In this document: one piece after another, positions 52,348-62,000 of the stretch
How the letters are laid out: each line of letters begins with the position of its first letter
Numbering within the stretch: position 1 is the first letter of the stretch
Assembly: GCF_004362055.1 (NCBI RefSeq)
Contig: NZ_SNXB01000013.1
Span: 1 to 64,000, forward strand
Length of the DNA stretch: 64,000 nt
From: Flavobacterium sp. 245
GTDB taxonomy: Bacteria; Bacteroidota; Bacteroidia; Flavobacteriales; Flavobacteriaceae
Reading direction: 5' to 3'
Position numbers and translations under genes: made by a program
The notes under the pieces: model-generated
What the model was told of the DNA's origin: nothing
The model's input: only the letters and a program-made list of their open reading frames with translations
Database searches by the model: none

Positions 52348-54426
52348 TTAATTTATTTTTTGTGTTACCGCTTCAGCTATTTCAATTTTATTTTGGTAAT
52401 ATTTATAGGTTTCAAATTGCGCTCTAAACGGGGCATGATGATTACGAGGCTTGTATTTGTTATCTAATTTATAAGAATGATATCTCACTTTAACATTCCC
52501 TTTCCAGGCAATATTAAAATTATCTATCAATTCTTTTTTAATTTCTAAGTCATAAATTGGGCAGGTCACTTCGACTCTTCCATCAAGATTTCTGGTCATA
52601 AAATCAGCTGATGAAATGTAGACTTCGGTTAGGCCTGCGTTTCCAAAAATATAAACTCTTGTATGTTCTAAATAATTATCGACGATACTTATGGCTTCAA
52701 TGTTTTCACTCATTCCGGGAATTCCAGGAATCAATGAACAAATTCCTCTTACCTGAAGCTGAATTTTTACCCCTGCATTACTTGCTTCATAAAGCTTGTC
52801 GATCATTTTAAAATCAGACAAACTATTCATTTTTAATTTAATATGTGTTTTTCTGCCGGCAAGTGCGTGCAAAATTTCACGGTCAATAAGCTTTATAAAC
52901 TTGCTTCGTGTGTAATGAGGTGAAACAATTAAATGCTTATATCTGTGTACTCTATAATTGATATCAAAGAATTCAAATATTTTTGATGTGTCTTTTAAAA
53001 TTCCTTGATGGCAGGTAAACAGCGTCACATCAGTATAAATTTTTGCCGTTGATTCGTTAAAGTTTCCAGTTGAAATAAATCCGTAACGGCGTGTTTTTCC
53101 ATCTTCGATTCTTTCAATTACACATATTTTACTGTGCACTTTCAAACCTTTAATTCCAAAAATCAGATCAATACCTTCAGTCTGCATTTGCTCTGCATAG
53201 GAAATGTTACTGGCCTCATCAAAACGTGCCTGAAGCTCAATTTGAACCGTTACTTTTTTACCATTTTTAGCTGCATTGATTAACGAACTGATAATCTGCG
53301 AATTCTTTGCTAAACGATATAAAGTAATTTTAATGCTTGTAACCTTTGGATCTAAAGCGGCTTCTCTCAGAAATTTTGTTAAATATGAAAATGACTGATA
53401 AGGTGCATGCACCAAATAATCTTTCTTGTTTATTTTTTCTAAAATACTGCCATCCAAACTTAATCCCGGAACAGGCAAAGGTTCGTTTGGCTTATATAAT
53501 AAGTCGTAACGTCCTAAATTTGGAAAATCCATATAATCACGGCGGTTATGATAACGACCGCCAGGAATGATACTGTCTGTTTCTACAATTTTCATTTTTT
53601 CTAAAAAGAACTGCAGTGTATCTTCCTCAATTAAATTATCATAAATAAAACGAACCGGCTCACCAATTCGTCGATCTTTTACAGAAGTAGATATTTTCTC
53701 CAGCATACTTTTACTTAAGTCGCTGTCAATATCTAACTGTGCATCTCGCGTAATTTTGATCATATGTGCCGAAACAGTCTTATAATCAAATATGTTGAAA
53801 ATGCTTTTTAGTTTATAACGAATTACATCATCAATTAAAATCACATATTGCTTTTCATCGTCTGAAGGAAGCACAACAAACCTGTTGATGTTTTTTGGAA
53901 TTTCGATTAAGGCATAACGAACTTCGTCATTTGCTAATTCTAATCGAACTGCCAGATAACCTAAAGTATCTTTTAAAATTGGAAAAACAGCCAAGTCGTT
54001 AAGAATGATTGTCACCAATTCTGGACTTAATTTTTGTGTAAAAAAGTCCTTTAAGAAACATTCTTGTTTTGGTGTAATTTGAGTTTCGTTTATAATAAAG
54101 ATATTTTCAGCTTCTAGTTCAGCTTCAATATTTCCAAGAATACGCAAACTTTCAGACTGTTGCTGAATTACAATTTCAGTAATATCTTTAATTAACTGAT
54201 GGGCAGAAATACCACCCAAATATTTTTCACCAGAAATACCTGAAAGACTTAATCTTCGAATTGCAGCATACCGAACTCTGAAAAACTCATCTAAATTGTT
54301 TGAAAAAATTCCAACAAAACGCAGTCTGTCTAAAAGTGGAACTGTGTTATCTGCAGCTTCCTGAAGTACTCTTGCATTAAACGCTAACCAACTTTTTTCT
54401 CTATCGATATATTTCTGTTCGTACAC
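52348..54426 (-). CDS. ppk1: polyphosphate kinase 1
   Basis: This 692-residue enzyme makes long polyphosphate chains from ATP. The N-terminal domain opens with YIDREKSWLAFNARVLQEA and LRFVGIFSNNLDEFFRVR. The catalytic C-terminal domains contain the phosphorylated-histidine motif KVHSKICVIER near residue 430, then YGFISTGNFNESTAKIYTD. The second phospholipase-D-like motif is followed by SSADFMTRNLDGRVEVTCPI. Length and order are typical of Ppk1. It is preceded by sixA (five bases) and followed by ppx. Confidence 0.95.
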   Translation of the reverse strand: MYEQKYIDREKSWLAFNARVLQEAADNTVPLLDRLRFVGIFSNNLDEFFRVRYAAIRRLSLSGISGEKYLGGISAHQLIKDITEIVIQQQSESLRILGNIEAELEAENIFIINETQITPKQECFLKDFFTQKLSPELVTIILNDLAVFPILKDTLGYLAVRLELANDEVRYALIEIPKNINRFVVLPSDDEKQYVILIDDVIRYKLKSIFNIFDYKTVSAHMIKITRDAQLDIDSDLSKSMLEKISTSVKDRRIGEPVRFIYDNLIEEDTLQFFLEKMKIVETDSIIPGGRYHNRRDYMDFPNLGRYDLLYKPNEPLPVPGLSLDGSILEKINKKDYLVHAPYQSFSYLTKFLREAALDPKVTSIKITLYRLAKNSQIISSLINAAKNGKKVTVQIELQARFDEASNISYAEQMQTEGIDLIFGIKGLKVHSKICVIERIEDGKTRRYGFISTGNFNESTAKIYTDVTLFTCHQGILKDTSKIFEFFDINYRVHRYKHLIVSPHYTRSKFIKLIDREILHALAGRKTHIKLKMNSLSDFKMIDKLYEASNAGVKIQLQVRGICSLIPGIPGMSENIEAISIVDNYLEHTRVYIFGNAGLTEVYISSADFMTRNLDGRVEVTCPIYDLEIKKELIDNFNIAWKGNVKVRYHSYKLDNKYKPRNHHAPFRAQFETYKYYQNKIEIAEAVTQKIN

Positions 54427-54431
54427 TTTAT

Positions 54432-54917
54432 TTATTTTAAATCTTTGGGGAAAATTGTTTTATGTGTCCTGCCTTTATTGAGTGCGTCCCAACTGTCTGA
54501 ATCGAATTGCAGGGAAACAAAACCTGAAGTCGGGACGTTTTCGATAAAAACATCCCCAAATTTATTAACAAAATTTGTAATAGCCTCGTTATGTCCAAAA
54601 AGAATAACGCTTTCGAAACTATTATCACACGATTTGATAACTTTTTCGAGCTGTTTGTCATCAAAAGTATAAAGGTCGTCTTTATAAACGATACTTTCTA
54701 TAGGGTACGAAATGTTTTGAGCAAAAATTAAAGCGGTTTCTGAGGCACGTGCTGCAGTACTGCTCCAAATTATATAGGTCTTAGGTAGATAATTTGAAAT
54801 ATTTGAAGACACTTCATGAGCATCTAAAATCCCTCTTTTCATCAAAGGTCTGTCAAAATCTTTTAAAGGTGCTTCCCAACTTGATTTTGCGTGTCGTATT
54901 AAAATTAAGTTTTTCAT
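54432..54917 (-). CDS. sixA: SixA-like phosphohistidine phosphatase
   Basis: This 161-residue protein belongs to the histidine phosphatase superfamily. It opens with MKNLILIRHAKSSWEAPLKDFDRPLMKRG, where the RHA histidine is the phospho-acceptor. It also has WSSTAARASETALIF and a second conserved histidine in ILFGHNEAITNFVN. SixA proteins remove phosphate from histidine phospho-relay proteins; other substrates are possible. It begins the sixA-ppk1-ppx operon. Upstream lies a 500-base AT-rich region shared with the divergent secreted-protein gene. Confidence 0.88.
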   Translation of the reverse strand: MKNLILIRHAKSSWEAPLKDFDRPLMKRGILDAHEVSSNISNYLPKTYIIWSSTAARASETALIFAQNISYPIESIVYKDDLYTFDDKQLEKVIKSCDNSFESVILFGHNEAITNFVNKFGDVFIENVPTSGFVSLQFDSDSWDALNKGRTHKTIFPKDLK

Positions 54918-55252
54918 AAAAAGAGATTATTTAAAATAAATACACTGTCATAAAACTGCTTTCTAAGTTCTAATTTACAAAAGAATTTTTAATCCTCCCC
55001 TTTTTTTTATTTCTGTTAACATTCTGTGAAAATTTTAACAAGAATATCAAATCCACAAAACTTTAACAATCCAAAAAAAAGGTATTTCAATTTTAAATAA
55101 AAAGTGTACTTCGTCTATTAAAACTTACACTTAATCGATATTTTGCAAATCAATAAAATTTTAACTAAATAACTGACTATTAACCATTTACAAAGATTCA
55201 AAAAGTCTATTTTTCATCAAAAAACGAAGAAAATAGCTTAACTTATTTTGCT

Positions 55253-55292
55253 TAAAATGGTCAAAAATTGATTTTTTTCGACCATTTTTTTG
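55253..55292 (+). terminator. terminator-like hairpin upstream of the adhesin operon
   Basis: AAAATGGTC and GACCATTTT form a stem with a 17-base AT-rich loop, followed by a T run. It lies 126 bases before the secreted-protein gene and is not next to any gene end, so it may end a short upstream transcript or act as an attenuator. The rest of 54918-55417 is AT-rich with no gene recognised. Confidence 0.6.
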
Positions 55293-55364
55293 TTAAAAAA
55301 AGGTAGTTAAACGAGTTTTTAGGTTAGTTGCAGACAAAAAAAATCAAATACAAAAACTCTAATA

Positions 55365-55372
55365 TAATTTTG
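55365..55372 (+). promoter_or_regulatory. -7 element before the secreted-protein/adhesin genes
   Basis: TAATTTTG fits TAnnTTTG and lies 45 bases before the ATG at 55418. No -33 TTG is seen at 19 bases, so support is partial. It lies downstream of the hairpin at 55253-55292, so transcription from here would bypass that hairpin. Confidence 0.45.
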
Positions 55373-55417
55373 ATTGTGTTAAAATTTCATAAATACCACA
55401 AAACTAAATCTTAAGTT

Positions 55418-55969
55418 ATGAAAAGTAAATCTACTCTTGAAAAAGCAGTGAAATTTATTACCAATTGTAAGGCTATTTTTTCAGTAAGAAAAAACATCTT
55501 TCAAAAAGGTCTTTTTTCAGTACTGCTCTGTTTGATAACAACTGTATCATTTGCCCAAACTGGTTCTTGCAAAGCAACTCTCGGAGTTGAAAAAGACAGA
55601 ATTTACAGCAATGCGGGTAAAGACGGCGCATATTTTACATTGGTACTGACCAATACAGGAAATTCAGATGATGTTTATAATTTAAGTGTTTTAAACATAA
55701 ATTCAAGCTGCTCTAACAATGACGGCAGCAGTTCATCTCAAAACGTAAATTTGGTTGGTAGTTTTCTTGATAATAGCAATGTTGCCATAACATCTATTTC
55801 ACTACCAGCTAATCAGACTGCAACTTTTCAGGTTCATTTAACGGTTCCACAAGGCACTGCGTACAATAAATGGAACTGCATGCAAATCAATGCTACTTCA
55901 TCAAATTGTGCTAATTACACAGTAAACACTGTTGTACATACAATCGTAAACAATCCTTCTGAAAATTAA
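55418..55969 (+). CDS. small secreted protein upstream of the giant adhesin
   Basis: The 183-residue product has an unusually long signal region. About 30 charged or mixed residues (MKSKSTLEKAVKFITNCK...) precede the hydrophobic core FSVLLCLITTVSFAQ near residue 46. The mature domain of about 135 residues reads as a single beta-sandwich with TLVLTNTGNSDDVYNL and ANQTATFQVHLTVPQG, as in NEW3 or fn3-like bacterial surface domains. It has several paired cysteines (GSCKAT, SSCSNN, NCMQIN, SNCANY). No T9SS tail is visible. The giant adhesin gene starts 49 bases after its stop, so co-expression is likely. Confidence 0.75.
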   Translation: MKSKSTLEKAVKFITNCKAIFSVRKNIFQKGLFSVLLCLITTVSFAQTGSCKATLGVEKDRIYSNAGKDGAYFTLVLTNTGNSDDVYNLSVLNINSSCSNNDGSSSSQNVNLVGSFLDNSNVAITSISLPANQTATFQVHLTVPQGTAYNKWNCMQINATSSNCANYTVNTVVHTIVNNPSEN

Positions 55970-56018
55970 ATATTCACAGCAAAATATTTAGTTGTTTTTC
56001 AATTTAAATTCCTATAAA

Positions 56019-59000
56019 ATGAAAAAAACATTACACTTTATCCATTTAATAAAAAAAGCCTGCATACCGTTTTGTATGTTGCTTTTCTTATTTTCATCTA
56101 GCATAGGGTTTGCGCAAACAATAACACCAACAAAAACAGTTACTGTTGCTCCTGGAGTTTGCGGAGCGCTGGATGTTGAATTAAAAATTCAGGGTTCAAA
56201 TCCAGTTACTAGACCTTTAGAGGTTGTTTTAGTTATTGACGTATCTGGAAGTATGGGGGATGGAAACGGTAAGAAACCTCTAGCCTATGCTCAGGATGCT
56301 GCTATTGATTTTATCAATAAAATGTTTCTTCCTGCTAATAACCCGACAGGGAAAAACAGGGTGGGTATTGTAACTTACAGTTCAACTGCGTCAATTAGAA
56401 GATATTTAACAAATAGCAGCGGTCAAGCGGACTTAATATCAGTAATAAATGGACTTTCTGCAAATGGAAACACCAATATTCAAGATGGTTTGACAAAAGC
56501 CAGATCAATATTATTAGATCCTGATCCTGCTAAGGGCGCTACTTTCGATTGTGCTACAGCACGAAGTGTAGTTTTATTAACGGATGGAGTTCCAAATAGA
56601 ACCGGTACTAATGGTGACGGTTGTGGCGGATCTTGCTCACCAGCAATTATAACTACTGCAAATAATATTAAAACAGTTACTGTTTCAGGAACTAATTATA
56701 GTAATCAAATTTTTTCTGTTGGACTCTTTGGCGCTATTAGCGGAACAGAACAATCAAATGCTCAGACTATACTTAATGACGTTCAGTCTGGCGGTTCATT
56801 TTTCACAGAATCTGGTGCAGATTTAACTGGAATTTATAATCAAATTTTCACTCAGTTATCTTGGGTTGCAAAAGCAATAACTGGAACTCCTTTTGAGAAA
56901 GAAACCATAGGTGCTAATTTCACCATCGGATCTGTTTCTGTAACCAAAGGAACTACAACAATTACAGGACAAGAAATTGCCTGGAATATTGATTTCTTAA
57001 ATGTTGAGACGATCACTTTAAAATATCGATTGACTCCAAAACCAAATACTTGTGGCAGTCAACAAGTGAGCACATCGAAGCTTTTCTTCCAAAACGCGCT
57101 CTGTAATAATGCAACGCAGGATATTGTATCTCCAATGACCGATGTTCCATGCCCAATTATTACTATTGCATCACAAACAAATGTAAAATGCTTTGGAGGA
57201 AACACTGGCGCTATTACGCTTAATAATCCAACTGGAGGGCAAGGTCCGTACACTTTTAAATGGACTAAAAATGATGTCGATTTTGCTACAACACAAAATA
57301 TATCTGGTTTAACCGCTGGAACCTATAAAGTTAGCGCAAAAGATAGTAATAGTTGTGCTACAGGAATTTTAACCATCATAATAACACAGCCGGCAGCAGC
57401 TTTAGCACTTGCAATTTCTAGTAAAACAGATGCTCTGTGTTATAACACTAGTACCGGAAGTGTAACTGCTGGTGCGGTTACTAATTCTGTTGGCACCGTA
57501 AATTATTCATGGAAAAACTCTTCTAATGCTGTAGTAGGAACAACTGCTTCTGTATCTAATCTTCCTATTGGGACTTATACCGTTACTGTAACAGATGATT
57601 GCTCAAGTCAATCTAATTCGGTTACTATCGGACAGCCTTCGGCAGCTTTAGCACTTGCCGCTTCTTCGAAAACTGATGCTTCCTGCTATGGAGCAAGTAC
57701 AGGAAGTGTGACTGCGGGAGCTGTTACCAATTCAGTCGGAACTGTAACGTACACTTGGAAAAATGCTTCTGACGTTGTCGTAGGAACAACTGCTTCGGTA
57801 TCAAATCTTCCTACTGGAACTTATACTTTGACAGTGACAGATTCTTGTTCTAGTAAAACGGATACAGTGACTATTGGACAGCCAGCCGCCGCTTTAACTC
57901 TTGCAACTTCTTCGAAAACCGATGCTTCTTGTTATGGAGCAAGTACAGGAAGTGTGACCGCTGGAACTGTTAGCAATTCAGTTGGAACTGTAACGTACAC
58001 TTGGAAAAATGCTTCCGATGTTGTCGTAGGAACAACTGCTTCTGTATCTAATCTTCCTACTGGAACTTATACTTTAACTGTAACGGACTCATGTTCTAGT
58101 AAAACTGATACAGTGAATATTGGACAGCCAGCAGCAGCCTTAACACTTGGAGCTTCTTCAAAAACCGATGCATCGTGCTACCAAACAAGCACAGGAAGTG
58201 TGACTGCCGGAACTGTTAGCAACTCAGTTGGAACTGTAACATATACATGGAAAAATGCTTCCGATGTTGTCGTAGGAACAACTGCTTCTGTATCTAATCT
58301 TCCTGCCGGAACTTACACTTTGACGGTAACGGATTTTTGTTCTAGTAAAACTGATACAGTAACTATTGGACAGCCAACTGCTGCCTTAGTTGCTTCGATC
58401 AATACAAAAACAGATGTAGACTGTAAAGGAAATGCAACTGGTTCAGCCACAGCTTCTGCGACTGGAGGAACAGAAACGTATTACTATTCTTGGAATACGA
58501 ATCCAGTACAAGCTACAGCAACTGCCACAAATTTAATTGCAGGAACTTATACCGTAAAGGTAACAGATCAAAAAGGCTGTACAGATACGGAAGAAATTAC
58601 AATTAATGAACCTCAGTCTGCATTGACTTGTTCAGTAGTTCAAGATAAACCCGTTACAGCAAACGGACTAAGCAATGGAGAAGCAACTGTAACGCCAATT
58701 GGAGGAAATGGCGGGTATTCTTACGCTTGGGATAACGGTGAAACAACTCAAAAAGCATTAAGCCTTAATGCAGGAACACATACTGTAACCGTAACCGATT
58801 CTAAAGGATGTAAAACAACTTGTACTGTATTAATTACGCAACCAGCTGTTTTATCCTGCAGTGTGGTTGAGAACGATCCTGCTAAATGTTATGGAGACAG
58901 CAACGGTAAAGCTACCGTAACTCCAGTTGGAGGAAACGGAGACTATACTTATGCTTGGGACAACGGAGAAACAACTGCTCAAGCAACTGGTCTTAATGCG

Positions 59001-62000
59001 GGAACGCATACTGTTACTGTTACTGATAAATTAGGATATAAAACTACTTGTACTGTACTTATCGGACAGCCTCAGTCAGCATTGACCTGTTCAGTAGTTC
59101 AAGATAAACCCGTTACAGCAAACGGACTAAGCAATGGAGAAGCAACTGTAACGCCAATTGGAGGAAATGGCGGGTATTCTTACGCTTGGGATAACGGTGA
59201 AACAACTCAAAAAGCATTAAGCCTTAATGCAGGAACACATACTGTAACCGTAACCGATTCTAAAGGATGTAAAACAACTTGTACTGTACTAATTACACAG
59301 CCAGCTGTTTTATCCTGCAGTGTGGTTGAGAACGATCCAGCTAAATGTTACGGAGACAGCAACGGTAAAGCTACTGTAACGCCAGTAGGTGGAAACGGAG
59401 ACTATACTTATGCTTGGGACAATGGCGAAACAACTGCTCAGGCGACTGGTCTAAACGCAGGAACGCATACTGTTACTGTTACTGATAAATTAGGATATAA
59501 AACTACTTGTACTGTACTTATCGGACAGCCTCAGTCAGCATTGACCTGTTCTGTAGTTCAAGATAAACCCGTTACAGCAAACGGACTAAGCAATGGAGAA
59601 GCAACTGTAACGCCTCTTGGAGGAAATGGAGGCTATACTTATGCTTGGGATAATGGAGAGATAACTGCTCAGGCAACTGGACTAAATGCAGGAACGCATA
59701 CTGTAACCGTAACCGATTCTAAAGGATGTAAAACAACTTGTACTGTACTAATTACACAGCCAGCTGTTTTATCCTGCAGTGTGGTTGAGAACGATCCAGC
59801 TAAATGTTACGGAGACAGCAACGGTAAAGCTACTGTAACGCCTGTTGGAGGAAACGGAGATTACACTTACTTATGGGACAACGGCGAAACAACTGCTCAG
59901 GCAACTGGCCTAAACGCAGGAACTCATAACGTAACGGTAACTGACAAATTAGGCTATAAAACTACTTGTACGGTACTTATCGGACAGCCTCAGTCAGCAT
60001 TGACCTGTTCAGTAATTCAAAATAAACCTGTAACAGCAAACGGACTAAGCAACGGAGAAGCAACTGTAACGCCTCTTGGAGGAAATGGAGGCTACACTTA
60101 TGCTTGGGATAACGGCGAGACAACTGCTCAGGCAACTGGACTAAATGCAGGAACGCATACTGTAACAGTAACCGATTCTAAAGGATGCAAAACAACTTGT
60201 ACTGTATTAATTACGCAACCAGGTGTTCTATCCTGCAGTGTGGTTGAGAACGATCCAGCTAAATGTTACGGAGACAGCAACGGTAAAGCTACTGTAACGC
60301 CAGTAGGTGGAAACGGAGACTATACTTATGCTTGGGACAATGGCGAAACTACTGCTCAGGCAACTGGTCTAAACGCAGGAACTCATACTGTTACTGTTAC
60401 TGACAAATTAGGCTATAAAACTACTTGTACGGTACTTATCGGACAGCCTCAGTCAGCATTGACCTGTTCAGTAATTCAAAATAAACCTGTAACAGCAAAC
60501 GGACTAAGCAACGGAGAAGCAACTGTAACGCCTCTTGGAGGAAATGGAGGCTACACTTATGCTTGGGATAACGGCGAGACAACTGCTCAGGCAACTGGAC
60601 TAAATGCAGGAACGCATACTGTAACAGTAACCGATTCTAAAGGATGCAAAACAACTTGTACTGTATTAATTACACAGCCGGATGTTCTATCCTGCAGTGT
60701 GGTTCAGAACGATCCAGCTAAATGTTACGGAGACAGCAACGGTACAGCTACTGTAACGCCAGTAGGTGGAAACGGAGACTATACTTATGCTTGGGACAAT
60801 GGCGAAACTACTGCTCAGGCAACTGGACTTAATGCAGGAACTCATACCGTAACAGTAACTGACAAATTAGGTTATAAAACTACTTGTACGGTACTTATCG
60901 GACAGCCTCAGTCTGCATTGACATGTTCAGTAGTTCAAAATAAAGCCGTTACAGCTAACGGGCTAAGCAACGGAGAAGCAACTGTTACGCCAATTGGAGG
61001 AAACGGAGGCTATACTTACGCTTGGGACAACGGCGAAACAACTCAAAAAGCGGTTGGATTAAACGCAGGCATTCATACGGTAACCGTAACAGACTCTAAA
61101 GGATGTAAAACAACTTGTTCTGTTACAATTAGTGAGCCGAATGTTCTTTCTTGTAGTATTACTCAGGATGATCCAGCTAAATGTTACGGAGACAGCAACG
61201 GTAAGGCTACTGTTTTAGCAATCGGAGGAAACGGAGATTACACTTACTTATGGGATAATGGCGAAACAACTGCGCAGGCGACTGGCCTAAACGCAGGAAC
61301 TCATACCGTAACAGTAACTGACAAATTAGGTTATAAAACTACTTGTACGGTACTTATCGGTCAGCCTCAGTCTGCATTGACATGTTCAGTAGTTCAAAAT
61401 AAAGCTGTTACAGCTAACGGACTAAGCAATGGGGAAGCAACTGTAACGCCAATTGGAGGAAACGGAGGCTATACTTATGCTTGGGACAATGGCGAGATAA
61501 CTGCTCAGGCTACTGGCCTAAATGCAGGAACGCATACTGTAACCGTAACAGATTCTAAAGGATGTAAAACAACTTGTACTGTACTAATTACACAGCCTGA
61601 TGTTCTATCCTGCAGTGTGGTGCAAAACGATCCTGCTAAATGTTACGGAGACAGCAACGGTAAGGCTACTGTTTTAGCAATCGGAGGAAACGGAGACTAT
61701 ACTTATGCTTGGGACAATGGCGAAACAACTGCGCAGGCAACTGGCCTAAACGCAGTAACGCATACTGTTACTGTTACTGATAAATTAGGTTACAAAACTA
61801 CTTGTACTGTAATTATCGGACAGCCTCAGTCAGCATTGACTTGTTCAGTAATTCAAAACAAACCTGTAACAGCAAACGGACTAAGCAATGGAGAAGCAAC
61901 TGTAACGCCTCTTGGAGGAAACGGAGGCTATACTTATGCTTGGGACAATGGCGAGATAACTGCTCAGGCTACTGGACTTAATGCAGGAACGCATACCGTA

